Assembly: GCA_963693305.1 (NCBI GenBank) | Contig: OY855915.1 | Location: forward strand, 13,983,840 to 14,047,839 | Source: Meandrina meandrites | Lineage: Eukaryota; Cnidaria; Anthozoa; Scleractinia; Meandrinidae | Length of the DNA: 64,000 nucleotides | Direction: 5' to 3' | Translations under genes and position numbers: made by a program | Shown here: positions 11,151 through 22,615 of the stretch, in pieces | How positions within the stretch are numbered: the stretch's first letter is position 1 | Layout of the letters: each line of letters opens with the position of its first letter | Notes under the pieces: generated by a model | The model's database searches: none | Told to the model about the DNA's origin: nothing | Seen by the model: only the letters and a program-made list of their open reading frames with translations

Positions 11151-11167
11151 TGGGGGGGGGGGGGGGT
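11151..11167. repeat. Poly-G tract
   Basis: A run of about 16 G interrupts AT-rich sequence; likely variable in length. Confidence 0.9.
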
Positions 11168-11514
11168 TATCTCAAGAAATTAGTATTATTAGGTGGACAA
11201 GAGTAAAATATTTCTGATCGAGAGGGGGTCATAAGATATTTCAGAGACTACATATGAAATTCCACTAGCTCCCCCTATCCAATAAAAAAGGAACGCCCCC
11301 TTAAAATATCATATTAAAATATGAGGCCTTTTGTCCAGGAAATGGGGCTAAGTAAATTTTTGGCCTTGTTGCATTCTTAATACCCCCTCCCCCTCCCCAC
11401 CCCTGTGCCAGACTGATAATTATTGCACAGTCCCTAACTAGGACGCTAACTAAACAGGCAATTAATGTGATTAAAAAGGAAACACTGAATAGGAGGTCAT
11501 TGTTAAAATAACCC

Positions 11515-12127
11515 TAACAAAAAAACATCCGTTACGTGTCTGTTACAAAAACCCGAACTCTAAACCCGTCCGTTACGCATCTGTTACGATAACGCTTACC
11601 CTTAACCCGTCCGTTACGTGTCTGTTACAAAAACCCTAACTCTTAACCCGTCCGTTACGCGTCTGTTACAGAAACCCTAACTCTTAACCCGTCCGTTACG
11701 CGTATGTTAAAATAGCCCTAACTCTTAACCCGTCCGCTACCCGTGTTACAATTAACCCTAACTCTTAACCCGTCCGTTACGCGTGTTACAATAAACCTAA
11801 CTCTTAACCCGTCCGTTGCGCGTGTTACAATAACCCTAACTCTTAACCCGTCCGTTACGTGTCTGTTACAATAACCCTAACTCTTAACCCGTCCGTTACG
11901 CGTGTTACAATAACCCTAACTCTTAACCCGTCCGTTACGCGTATGTTAAAATAACCCTAACTCTTAACCCGTCCGTTACACGTGTTACAATAACCCTAAC
12001 TCTTAACCCGTCCGTTATGCGGATGTTAAAATAACCCTAACTCTTAACCCGTCCGTTACGCGTGTTACAATAACCCTAACTCTTAACCCGTCCGTTACGT
12101 GTCTGTTACAATAACCCTAACTCTTAA
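11515..12127. repeat. 39-bp minisatellite with telomere-like core, left part
   Basis: About 15 copies of a 38-42 bp unit: aataaccctaactcttaacc, then cgtccgttacgcgtgttac (or gtctgttac). Each unit holds taaccctaac and ttaaccc, close to the metazoan telomere repeat read on the C-rich strand. The array is interrupted at 12128 by a MITE and resumes at 12677-12800. Confidence 0.93.
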
Positions 12128-12676
12128 GGTGGCTCGACTGGTTTTAACAGGGGCAACGCCGCTGAAGTTTGAGAACTAACCAGATCGCCATTAACAATGC
12201 CATCAACTGAATTAGGTAAAGATGGAAAGTTGTTATGGCTAGTGTTATTTTGACATCGGAGTTGTCATAGCAACGTAATGACGTCATCATGTTTATCAAT
12301 TTCGTTCGTATTGCTCGGCACCAGGAGATTTTTTCGCAAATCGCTCAAGGGAGCATGTACCTCCTACACCTGCCTCAATGTTGGCAAAGTTTGAACAAAT
12401 TCTGTAAGAGCGTTATCGAAATTTTTGGGGATGAAGTTTTGAGGGTTGTAAATACAGTAAAAAACATACTATGGAGATAATTGGGTAATATCTAAAGAAC
12501 ACGACGCACTTTGGGAATGTAGTTTCATCTCATAGTAGTTTGATTCCATTTAATATTGTGTATAAAAAATTATGGGGATCGCCACGACCGTTTTTTTTCG
12601 ATGGCATTGTTAATGACGATCTGGTTAGTTCTCAAACTTGAGCGGTGTTGCCCCTAAAACATCCAGTCGAGCCACC
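12128..12676. mobile_element. 549-bp MITE with 77-bp TIRs and TTAA target duplication
   Basis: The ends are ggtggctcgactgg and its inverse complement, continuing as imperfect inverted repeats for about 77 bp (12128-12204 and 12600-12676). TTAA flanks both sides (12124-12127 and 12677-12680), the target of piggyBac- and Kolobok-type elements. It sits inside the telomere-like minisatellite and splits one unit. A 63-codon frame inside (12289-12480) resembles no transposase. Confidence 0.93.
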
Positions 12677-12800
12677 TTAAACCGTCCGTTACGTGTCTGT
12701 TACAAAAACCCTAACTCTTAACCCGTCCGTTACCCGTATGTTACAAGAACCCTAACTCTTAATTCGTCCGTTACGGGTCTGTTACAATAACCCTAACCTT
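12677..12800. repeat. 39-bp telomere-like minisatellite, right part
   Basis: About three further copies of the unit seen at 11515-12127, ending at about 12800 with ccctaaccttaac. It resumes in phase after the MITE apart from one base, so the insertion post-dates the array. Confidence 0.9.
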
Positions 12801-12998
12801 AACACAACCTGGTTCGTTGTCAGGAGCTGGGCACTGACCGGTATATGAAATCAGTTCAAAATTATACTGCAAACCACCCTATATAATTCGAAGCATAAAA
12901 ATGGCTCTATATTACTCGTGCTCACTATTTTAGTGAGACTTTTAATAGCATAGACCCTTGTAATAATCCCCTCCCCAATTCTACCATAAATTTGTTAA

Positions 12999-13210
12999 AA
13001 AATTGTAGCGGGGAGCATGTCCCAGGGGCAAGTTGCAGCGACACGTCCTATTGTCTGGCTGATTACTTTAAGCTCGTGCAACACAAATGTTGCAGCAAAT
13101 TTGATCCTGGAACTCGTTAAACTTTGTGGGACGTGTCGCAGGGAAGAAATGTTGCAGAGATGCAATGTCCCATCGTGTAGATGGTTGTGCAACATGTCCC
13201 TACAAAATAG
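12999..13210. mobile_element. Candidate short MITE flanked by TTAA
   Basis: TTAA at 12995-12998 and 13211-13214 flank ends that are imperfect inverses: aaattgtagcggggagcatgt on the left, and the complement of acatgtccctacaaaatag on the right. The inside repeats gttgca, tgcaac and acgtgtc motifs. Given AT-rich flanks the TTAA pair could be chance. Confidence 0.5.
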
Positions 13211-13289
13211 TTAAATCATGATGGCGACGGTGACGGCGACGCAGACTGCAAACAATCGGTCTAGTTTGACACAAGAAATTAAAGTTAAG

Positions 13290-13610
13290 TTTTAAAACAG
13301 AAATATAGTCGGGAATATAGTCGGGAAAACTCAGAACAAATGGGAAAATCGAGAAAAAAGTACAGAAAAGGGTCAGACAATGGTCGATAAAAAGTCGTGA
13401 AAATGGAAAAACTTCGGATAAAATTCAACAAAAAACGCGGGAAAAAGGTCGGAAAATAGTGCAGAAAAACTTCGCGAAAAGTTGGAAAGTCGGGAAACAA
13501 GTCGGAAAAGAGATTACGAAAAAGTCGGTAAAATAAGAGAAATAACACAGGGAAAAAGTCGGCAAAAAATCGAGAACGAAAAGTGGACTTCTTTTTTACT
13601 TTTTTCTGTG
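13290..13610. repeat. Degenerate gtcggaaaa polypurine repeat
   Basis: More than 15 loosely spaced agtcgggaaaa / gtcggaaaa units on the plus strand, 85% purine. Same family as the minus strand of 8036-8285. Confidence 0.75.
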
Positions 13611-14902
13611 ACCCTAGTAACCCTTTCTTCATAGGAAATGTCTGCTTGTGTGTGCCCTAAGGGTAAGGGAAATCTCAAAGGAAAGTAACATGTGTTGTTT
13701 TGGAAAATACCTAAACCCCCCACCATGAAAGATTTTTGGTCAGCTTATCAATATCTGCCTGATCTTCCTGCATCGTGTATGCTACACGGTTTTATATACC
13801 ATGCCACAGAAAATACAGCTAATCAGAATACACAAAAGCTGTCGTATATTTGACTGTATTAAACTTAACCTTCCCATCGTATGCTGTAATTTTTTCCCGA
13901 CAACATTTTGTGAGCGTATTTTCAATTGCATGCCATAAAACAATTATGCGAAACTTTTGCGTAGCATGCCATGGAACATCCCACTTGTCACCTGTATTTT
14001 CTTCTTTCGCTTAAAAGATTGTGTGTATATGGAGAGAATACAAGTGACTCGTGGGATATTCCACAGTCATCCAAAGATGTTGTCATTAGACACGTCCTGT
14101 GTCCTTACATTGAATGAAGAAATTAATTAATAATCTGCTTGTCCATTTATGTCTGTGTCTGTAACTTTGTGCAAACTCTACGACTGGTTTTAATCCTGAA
14201 AAGGCAAATAACAACACATTAAATTTTGCCATAAAAATGATGATGGTAAGGAAGTGTGGATGATGTTACATTACTTTAATGTTGTTCAATATGGAACACA
14301 CAAATAGTTATGTAAAAGAAGGAGGGTTCCCGGTCCCCCGTGGCAAATATAAAGATCTCGCCTCAGACCTTGCCACGTATTAGCTGCTCTAAAAGGCAGG
14401 GGTTTCATGAAGGCACCACCTTCACTCATTGTTGCCGGGCAAAAGGAAACGAAGTTGCCTTGTCCATCACTACAGACTGATTACACTAACATTATTGCCA
14501 CGATTAACAAATTGATATCTAGAATGGAGAGAGATTGACTTAATTATTCTTGACCTAAACTTTATTCCAAATAAGTTTGATGATTAGTTTTTCTCTTCCT
14601 TGAATTAACAGCATCCCTCGTGTATTTTTTGATGTGCTCGCAACACAGGAAATCTGGACAAACTGTGTGTGAAGATTTACATTGTTGTAGCGAATATATG
14701 AGATTTATAGAATGGTTTGTAGAATTGAGTACAATACCAAAAATATGAACAGATACAAGCTGAACAAAAGAAGTTAATCATAGCCGATGGGCTGATGTCA
14801 ATGTTGCGATGGTAACAGGGAGGACAGCTGAGGATGACACATTTTAATTTAAAAAACAACATAATTTAATTCACGATCTAGCAATTATGTATTTTAAGTA
14901 AG
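13611..14902. other. No supported feature
   Basis: AT-rich intergenic sequence. I see no coding frame with family features, no clear splice exons and no strong repeats. Confidence 0.5.
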
Positions 14903-14999
14903 GGTTATTTTGAGGCAACAAGGGGAAATGTGATTTATTTACCGAGGGTGCAACCCGAGGCCAATAAATCACATATCCCTGAGGTGCCTAAAAATAACC
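14903..14999. repeat. 97-bp imperfect palindrome
   Basis: ggttatttt...gaggcaac...gggaaatgtgatttatt on the left is answered by aataaatcacatatccc...gaggtgcct...aaaataacc on the right, around a centre near gagggtgcaaccc. It is either a tiny fold-back element or a transposon end. Confidence 0.75.
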
Positions 15000-15910
15000 G
15001 GCTTATTTTTTTCACATTGGCAAGGTATCAACTGTGGCGTAAAATGATAAGAAACACGCTTTTCTTTGCTTGTTTTTATATTGATACGCTGAAGAAAAAC
15101 AAATATTTTTCCGGACTCGCAGTAAACAATAGCAAAAAGGTTCCGAAAGTTGCACTGGGGTTTCCATATGGTAAAAATTTATAATAAACAGGTTTTTTTT
15201 CCCGTTTTTGATGCGCCAACCAAAAAGCCAATATATGCGTTCAAAACAAGCTGCCGAAAGTATGCACTAGGATTTTATTGTATTAAGCCATATACATATG
15301 GATTAATACTGACATTCCAGGTATTTATCTGACTTATTTCATGATATTATTCATGAGAGATTATTATATGAAGCCCCTTTCCAGGACGACAAAAGCTGAC
15401 TAATGAGTACTACATTGTCTTTGTTTTGTTATATTGTTGCCATTGTGCGGTTTTCTCAGAATGGCCCCATCGCGCGCTTTCACGCTTTCACAAAAATTGT
15501 GATTTGTCAACCTTATTTCAAGAACACAAGGTTGTTTGATGGTTTGATAGTTTGTTTTGCTCTGTGCAATGTTCGCAAGGGTTAGTGTTTTTTTTCTACA
15601 GCGTCTTTGTGGCAGTAGGCTGAAAATGTAAGTACAAAGGAATATTTTATGAAGAGTTGAACCAATGAAAGGAACGTGGTCACTGCGGCCAAAGCTTGTA
15701 GACAGATTCAAATTCCAGATAGTTTGAAAGGAACCTTTAAGGAATACCATGTTTTCAAGAATGAGATGCACGTTCTTGAATTCAAACAGGATGATGAAGG
15801 GAAAATTAGGCAGCAACAAATCTGAGAATGGCATGGCCTAAATTTAACTGAACTTAGAAAATCTGGAGTAATTTTACAATAGCGGTCCATTCTAAAAGTG
15901 CAAGGTTCAT
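15000..15910. other. No supported feature
   Basis: Short open frames occur on both strands (for example 15400-15834 minus) but lack recognisable domains, splice context or biased composition. Confidence 0.45.
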
Positions 15911-15914
15911 TTCC

Positions 15915-16088
15915 TGCCACCCTGGTTTGTGGTGTCACAGTTAGTTTGAATTTCTTAAATAATGAGATAAAAAATTTAAGTCATTTTGCCACCACGGGCC
16001 GTGTTGTCACAGTTAGTTTCAATTTTCATAACTAGTGAGATAAATATTTAATTTCTCCCGCCATCGTGGTCTGTGGTGTCGCAGTTAC
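15915..16088. repeat. About 80-bp tandem repeat, 2.2 copies
   Basis: gccaccctggtttgtggtgt, cacagttagttt and a gagataaa...ttaa tail recur at about 15915, 15989 and 16059; the third copy is partial. Confidence 0.75.
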
Positions 16089-16968
16089 AGTAAACACCCG
16101 CAAATAAATCGCCCCGGCAGATAAGTGGCACCCTGAATTTAGAAACTAAAATTTTGGCAATCAAGATACAGTAGCCCATTCTTTCAAGATTATGACGTGG
16201 ACCAGGAGGGCGAGCTTGAAATTAACAATATACAGTAGACCAGAGAATTGTTGAAGGCGAACAAATTTAGCTTGAGACTGAAAAAACAAAAATCACAGCA
16301 TAGTGGAAGATATTTCAAATGATCATCTTCCTGTACTTTTGTATCAACACATAGCACTATCAAAGGAATCTGAACGCAGTTAACGACTCCCAGGAACAAA
16401 ACGAAGCAAAGCATTAATCATTTGCTTAACCGCATTCACCTCAACAGTTTGTTTAACATGCTTGCTCAGGATAGCCATGAACCTCAGCCAAATTTGCTGT
16501 GACATAAAGCCAGGATGTTCTCAAACTGAACCGTACTTATATGCCATTGTGTATGGCATGCAAACTATAAATGAGGAAGATTTAAGGAATTGTGCTACAT
16601 GTGAGGCTTACTCTACAAGTGGATCGCTGGTAGAGTGATCCATGATTTTGTACTCGCTAATTTCCTCGCCTGCAAGCAGGCTCTCTGCAGGAAACCCTGA
16701 TTGTTTGTATTTCCAGAAACAGTGGTTAGTGACTAGCGATACATACATATCTCACGCATATTTATTTTACTAATTAATACCCTATGTGTGCTTCACTTCT
16801 GCCTGCTATTCAAAGTACCGGAAATAATAAATGAATATTATCATAATAGATATCTCACAATCCTCTGCGCTGTATATATTACCGTGATTCCTTCCCTTGT
16901 GCACAGTTCTCCTACGACATCACTCGTTGTGTATGCGAAGTTTTTCTGTTTAACTCTGTCACCGTGTC
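16089..16968. other. Intergenic; possible promoter region at the right end
   Basis: No coding region supported. A tatatatta element at about 16872 and GC-richer sequence precede the ATG at 16969, so 16860-16968 could be a promoter and 5' leader; this is positional inference. Confidence 0.35.
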
Positions 16969-17190
16969 ATGGCCCAACCCCCTCCCATGCAGCGTCCGTT
17001 GCAAGTCAGGGCGCAAGATGTTTTGGCTAACGTTCAAGCTGCCCCTGCGGTTCCTGTTCCTCAACACGGTCCACAAGCTGTTCCTGCTGTCCCTGCACGC
17101 GTGGCCGTACCGGATAATGAAGCAGTGGTTAATGCTGACAATGCAAACCAAAACCCGGCACCTCCTGCAGTTCCTGAACCTGCGCTCGAG
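16969..17190 (+). CDS. Candidate first exon of a Pro/Ala-rich protein
   Basis: ATG at 16969 in a good context (gtcATGG) opens a 74-codon stretch ending at a possible donor, GAG|GTAAAA, at 17190. It is rich in Pro, Ala, Gln and Val (starts MAQPPPMQRPLQVRAQDV, later VPQHGPQAVPAVPARVAV) and is much more GC-rich than its surroundings, with codon-like third-position bias. Translation could instead read on to 17310 without splicing. The next plausible acceptor is ccttgtgttaccag at 18623, followed by an open stretch, but phases do not join convincingly. Its position 1.7 kb upstream of DIRS-type reverse transcriptase hints at a DIRS gag-like region. It could equally be an unrelated host exon. Confidence 0.45.
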
Positions 17191-17254
17191 GTAAAACCGT
17201 GTTTCTTTCTTTCTCATTTTGCTTATGACATATGCCCCACACAAGTGGGCGTGG

Positions 17255-17835
17255 AGTTTTTAATGTGTGATACCACTCGAGCGCGAGTGATGCCAGTCGA
17301 GAGCGACTGAAGGGAAACCTTGTTACTCGAGCATGAGTGCAAGGCAGAATTGTGAGTGATGCCGCTCGAGTGCGAGCGTTGCCAGTCAAGAGCGACTGAG
17401 GGAAAACCTTGTTACTCGAGCACGAGTGCAAGGCAGAATTGTGAGTGATGCCGCTCGAGTGCGAGCGATGCCAGTCGAGAGCGACTGAGGGAAAACCTTG
17501 TTACTCGAGCATGAGTGCAAGGCAGAATTGTGAGAGATGCCGCTCGAGTGCGAGCGCTGCCAGTCGAGAGCGACTAAGGGAAGAGCTTGTTACTCGCACT
17601 TAAGTGCAAAGCGGATACTTTTTTGCCACATCGGAACTGTGAGTGACGCGCTTGAGTGCGAGCGATGCCAGTTGAGAGCGACTGAGGGAAAGCTGGAAAA
17701 GCTTGTTACGCACGTAAGCGTTGTTGCAACGCAGATGCTCGTCAAGTATGTTTGGATTTATTTTCTTGCCACTCTTGAATGCGAGTGATGCGCTCGAGTG
17801 CGAGTGTTGGCAGTTGTGAGCCACTGAGGAAAAGC
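17255..17835. repeat. 89-bp minisatellite
   Basis: Units start gtgagtgatgccgctcgag at 17352, 17441 and 17530, with degenerate copies from 17255 and on to about 17835. Each holds ctcgagtgcgag-type partly palindromic blocks and gagcgactgagggaaa. Short Cys/Arg-rich ORFs on both strands here are repeat artefacts. Confidence 0.9.
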
Positions 17836-18920
17836 TCAGTAGAAGAGTTTTGTTATTTCGGCTTTTAGCGTAATGCGGACGCTAGCCGAGCATATTTGAA
17901 TATTTTCAAAATGTCACTCGGGTACGAGTGATGCTAGTCGAAACATGTGCAAGCCAAGACAAAATGCTTGTCAAATTGCTTTATGAATTCATTCTACTCG
18001 TGAATTATGTCGCCCGGGCGTGTGTTGCCAGGTGTTTGCCAAGGTGTTGCCAAGTGCGTTTCAAATTTTTCTCGCTTTCCAGAATGTCGGCACGATGCCT
18101 CTTGAGTGCAAATGTTATTGGTCAAGGACGATCGAAGGAGGAATTTTTTCCGGTCGCTCTCAAGTGCACATCAAACTAGTGCTGTTCAGGCTTATCTGAA
18201 TGATTTAGATAATATGCCACTTTAACGCGTGTGTGACCCTAAAATGCTATAGTCAGCGCGGCAAAAGTTTACTTTGTCTGCAAAGTTTTGTTTGGTTGAG
18301 TGCTTTCGTTCCAAGACAATTATTTGTCTTGCCGCTTGAGTGCTTGAAAGGTAAAACGCTGGTCAACTTTTTTCTTTTGCAAGAAGTATCTATTTAATAG
18401 TTGACGTTTTCGCTTTTATTGAGCGGGCCACGGCGAATTTTTCAAATGTTTTGTTGCTCTGCTTATAACTACAGCGTAAAACAACGTAGTTTGTTTATGA
18501 ATATATTTTTCATTAAGTGTTGTCAACCCACGCTGAATTTGAATGATAATAAAGTGGTTCTTTGGCTTTAATTTTGTTAGCGTTTGTTCTCCTCTCAACT
18601 TTTTCCCCTCCTTGTGTTACCAGCTGAGTTGGAGTGTCGCTTGAAACAGGGCTACAACTCTCCTTCCGGTTTATCTGGGTCAAGCTGCCATTCCTCCTCC
18701 TATGGTGGCCACTATTTCATTCTCCTTTTCGTCTTTTATGTACTTGGGCTTTATTTTTATCCTTTTCCGCTTTGTTTGTAAAACCAAACAAAACCGTTCT
18801 TTTCCCGTACCGAGAACTGCAAATCTGATCCTACTCCTTGCGTAGACGTGTTCCAGTCTAGAGTTACTGAGTTGGTGACCATGGATATGTGGCCACTAGA
18901 GTGTGAGGCGGAATTGGCAG
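17836..18920. other. Spacer with decayed minisatellite and possible acceptor site
   Basis: Traces of the 89-bp repeat continue to about 18160. A pyrimidine-rich stretch ending ttaccag at about 18623 is followed by an open frame (LECRLKQGYNSPSG) of 48 codons, with no family match. Confidence 0.3.
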
Positions 18921-18924
18921 TTCC

Positions 18925-19205
18925 CTGTTCTTTGACCGCCCTTTTCGTTTGGACAACCTTTCACAATTACCCAGATACCTTATGAAAGGATGTTACCAAA
19001 CAACTTTAGACGACAAGTCAGGCTATGATCACATTCTCTTTGACTTTCCTAGTCGTACGTTCTTTGGCATCAGGTGGACAGGATGGTTTTTGTTTTGGGA
19101 GGAATATTTCTGCCTATGTTTATCTTTCCACCGGCCTCCTAGTATCGCATTTCTTAAGTTCAATAGGAGTGCCTTGCTCTTTGTATATCGATGATAGGCA
19201 CAATG
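18925..19205 (+). pseudogene. DIRS-type reverse transcriptase fragment
   Basis: Frame 1 reads DRPFRLDNLSQLPRYLMKG then TTLDDKSGYDHI and TFFGIRWTGW, the RT palm blocks typical of cnidarian DIRS retrotransposons. The frame then changes at about 19085 and frame 2 gives SAYVYLSTGL, HFLSSIGVPCSLYIDDR with the catalytic YIDD at 19184-19195. A few codons that normally separate the blocks are missing at the shift. RNase H, tyrosine recombinase and the rest of the RT are not seen. DIRS elements copy through RNA and integrate by a tyrosine recombinase; this copy cannot. Confidence 0.87.
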
Positions 19206-19320
19206 GTTAGTTGCAGTCCAAAACTTCCGACCATGCGGCGAGTACTTTAGCTACTCATTCAGACGAATCACGTTTTGCCGTTTCAAAAGCTGCGGTTTTC
19301 CTCGCAACCCATTTTCACCC

Positions 19321-19728
19321 CTCCATATCTCATTGTCCTATGTATTCATGTGTATTGTAGGTGCTTTGAATATACTACTATTGTGTTGGCAGCATCTGGA
19401 ATTTCCTTTTTGGAATTCAATGCCACCTTTGGGAAGATGAATGACTGGCTCACTTCACATAAAAAAGATGTCACTGAAGAGCAGAACCCCTTCAAATGAC
19501 CTGGCAATGGGAATGTAAAATTATAAAATACTAGTTTATACAGGCTGCACAGATAACAGTGAAGATGTATTATATGCATGTATTACATACAATACATGCA
19601 TATACATAATTCGCCAAATTGTCATGATGTCATATATGGTAAAAAATTCATTATCATTCATCATCTGCAAGTCAATATTGTTAACACTGAATGCTAAAGG
19701 TTTTATTTCGGCTGTTGTTATCAAAGTC
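19321..19728. repeat. 408-bp tandem duplication, first copy
   Basis: The stretch from ctccatatctcattgtccta to tgttatcaaagt is repeated directly after it at 19729-20574, about 95% identical outside an insertion. It contains a 46-codon open stretch ending NDWLTSHKKDVTEEQNPFK and stop at about 19498, preserved in both copies; it may be a captured exon, but nothing is recognised. Confidence 0.92.
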
Positions 19729-20574
19729 CTCCATATCTCATTGTCCTATATATTCATGTGTATTGTAGGTGCTTTGAATATACCACTATTGTGTTGGCAG
19801 CATCTGGAATTTCCTTTTTGCAATTCAATGCCACCTTTGGGAAATCAGGGTTCGTACAAAAAATCGCAACTATTTTTCCAGGACTTTTCAAGGACTTTTC
19901 AAGGACCAAATTGAATTTTCAAGGACCACCTACCAGGAATGTAATTTCACAGATGGTATATAAATCCACATTCCCAGTCCAAGCTAGCAGGTTTCTAATA
20001 AGGCTTCAAGTGTTTGCTCCATCTCCTTCTCTACATTTTTCAGTTCACTTGCCTTTTCTCTTTATTAGCTGCTTAAACACTCGTGTTTTACAGTGTTTGA
20101 AGTTGCTTTACACAGGAAAAGAATACCAAAGTCTATACAAAGCACTTTCCTTTTGACGCCACTACGTTTGAAGTTGAAGAAAATTCAAGGACTTTTCAAG
20201 AACTTACACAGAAATTTAAGGACTTTTCAAGGAAAAATGGAATTCAAGGACTTTTCAAGGACTCCCCCTAAAATTCAAGGAATGAATGACTGGCTCACTT
20301 CACATAAAAAAGATGTCACTGAAGAGCAGAACCCCTTCAAATGACCTGGCAATGGGAATGTAAAATTATAGAATACTAGTTTATACAGGCTGTACATATA
20401 TGAGTGAAGATGTATTATATGCATGTATTACATACAATACATGCATATACATAATTCACCAAATTGTCATGATGTCATATATGGTCAAAAATTCATTGTC
20501 ATTCATCATCTGCAAGTCAATATTGTTAACCATGAATGCAAAAGGTTTTTATTTCGGCTGTTGTTGTCAAAGTC
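19729..20574. repeat. 408-bp tandem duplication, second copy carrying an insertion
   Basis: Same sequence as 19321-19728, interrupted after ccacctttgggaa by 19844-20281. The short frame ending TEEQNPFK is again open right of the insertion. Confidence 0.92.
19844..20281. mobile_element. 438-bp insertion rich in ttttcaaggac repeats
   Basis: Present only in the second copy of the duplication, so it is an insertion. It begins near atcagggttcgtacaaaa and both ends carry clusters of aggacttttcaaggac (about 19875-19925 and 20180-20280). No target duplication longer than a few bases and no protein is visible. The motif is a widespread animal repeat as I recall it; its class is unknown to me. Confidence 0.75.
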
Positions 20575-20640
20575 ATTCCCCTTAAATTATAGAACTAAAC
20601 ATGAGTTTTCAAATTTGCCTATTGGTTGACTATCTTATCT
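20395..20640. repeat. Dispersed repeat, plus copy
   Basis: Sequence around aaattgtcatgatgtcatat, atcatctgcaagtcaatatt and gcctattggttgactatc recurs inverted at 35660-36110 and partly at 22220-22300, so this is a member of a dispersed family that was also included in the 408-bp duplication. Confidence 0.7.
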
Positions 20641-22220
20641 GGTTGGCCTTGTATGTAACATAATTCCTTTAACTTTAAAGCTTCAAGAAGCCTAATTATT
20701 TAAACCGTTTACTTTATGCTGCATGAGAGCAGACGACGAGAGAAAGCAAAGCGTGAAATACAACATAAATGTATCGCAACAATGTCAAAGAGCACATAGT
20801 ATAGCAAGTACATGTTTCATGATAAATGGGCACACTTTTGATCTACAATGATCAAATTTGTTCCAAATTCACAATGTTTTCAAGGCTACAACTATCAACA
20901 GAGAAAACACCCAGCCCTACCTTACACTCTTAATAAACAATGCCAAAAACTTGCAAGAAGGTTTTTTCCAGGTCATCTTCAACCTAGTGTAGATTTAAAT
21001 GCAGAGGACCTCGCAGTTTTGAGTTAAGAACTTTATGACATCACATGCAAACCAAGAATATGATTTTTAGGAAGACCACCTCTGTTGTTAACATGGCTTT
21101 TATATTTAAATAAAGATTGATGATCATGATGATAATGATGAAGATATGCTGGTCACTGTAGAGATTTTGCATTGCCAGGACAGTAAAACAGGTTGAAGCG
21201 AATCACCAGGCCAAAGGGAGCTGAACATCACATACATTTTGCGTACGGTTAGAGCTGCTTCTGGTGGATTGCACTCAAACCTAAACAATTTTAACAGGTT
21301 CTCAAAAGCCACTTTTTGTACTAATTTGCCACAATTACATAGAAATAAAACTTTCATCAGCTTGCCTTTGTCAAAATGGTGCAAATGGTTGCAGCATCTA
21401 CTCTGACTCCAAATTTTTCAAATGGTTCAAAAATTTTTGAAGCAGAAGTCAAAGTGCCACCACACATCTGAAAATTTTGCAAATCATGAAGTAACACCGT
21501 TTACATTCACCTTCTATTTCAATAATGTAGCTGCACTACTACAAAACATCGGGTCAAATGTTAATTTCAAAAATATCATTTCTACCCAAATTTGTTCACC
21601 AGCTACATAACATAATGTATGGTTGTATTTAAGACACATTGCTAGTACTCAACAAATGAGATTGTGAATGATTGTTCACAAGCATTTTAGGTTTTTGTAC
21701 TTGGCACCCGGCTTACTGTTTTCATTGTTGCACCGTGTTCTTAACAATTAATGTTTGTGCAAATTTGCTTTGGTTTGTAAGGATCTCAATTAAAGTCTGT
21801 TAAAGCATATTAGTTTGTTTACACAAATGTCATTTCAATTTGCACCATAGATGTATTATATCCATTAATTATATAGCCATGTCTCACAAAGACTGGGAAC
21901 TACCAAATTTGTGTATTTGATTGGCTAAAATCGATATTGATCACGGGCTAGATTTTCCCATCTAGAGTGGCATCTAGAAAAAGCAAAAACGTTGACCTGT
22001 TTTTGCAAAAACATAATAAACGAAAACACTAAAAAGCTTGACGCAAAAAAAGATTAAAAGAACCAGCACAACTCGCAAATGTTTGTTCAGTTAACAGGCA
22101 CCGAATCACACATCACCTAGAGGTGAATTTGCAAAGAAATTCCAAGGTCAGAACTTAAAAGCACTCTTCACCTTGGTCGTGCATACAGACCTCCTGCTTG
22201 GTTAGTAAGAGCTAAGTATT
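20641..22220. other. No supported feature
   Basis: AT-rich intergenic sequence. A run gttaacatggcttttatatt and similar phrases give no coding signal; ORFs under 90 codons lack features. Confidence 0.45.
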
Positions 22221-22424
22221 GCATACAATTCATGCATATACTGTACTTCATTCACCAAATTGTCATGATGCCCATATACGGTCAAGAGTCATTGCCTGTT
22301 TTTATCCATTCATAAAAATATTTAAGATCTTTTAAATCTCAACTTAAAACTTTCCTTTTGGAAAAACGTATTTATTCTTAATGATTTTTATCTTTATTGC
22401 ACTTAAGCATTTTATATACAGCTC

Positions 22425-22615
22425 ATTTACCATTACCATTGCCATTGCTATTACCATTACCATTTACCATTGCCCTTACCATTACCTGTGACATTGCCAT
22501 TACCACTGTTATTGCTATTACCATTGTCATTGCTATTACCATTACCATTGCCATTACCATTACCATCACCATTGCCCTTACCATTACCTGTGACATTGTC
22601 ATTGCCATCGTCATT
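22425..22615. repeat. Degenerate (cattac)n microsatellite
   Basis: About 190 bp of imperfect hexamer/trimer repeats of cattac, cattgc and tattac. ORFs on both strands in this region (Pro/Leu/Ile- or Gly/Asn-rich) come from the simple sequence. Confidence 0.93.

Noticed and set aside
12289..12480. 63-codon ORF inside the TTAA MITE
   Set aside because: Too short and without transposase motifs; chance frame in a non-autonomous element.
8455..12800. CRISPR-like array
   Set aside because: Units are contiguous tandem repeats without unique spacers, and the context is eukaryotic.
17129..17431. Cys/Arg-rich ORFs on both strands
   Set aside because: Produced by the 89-bp minisatellite.
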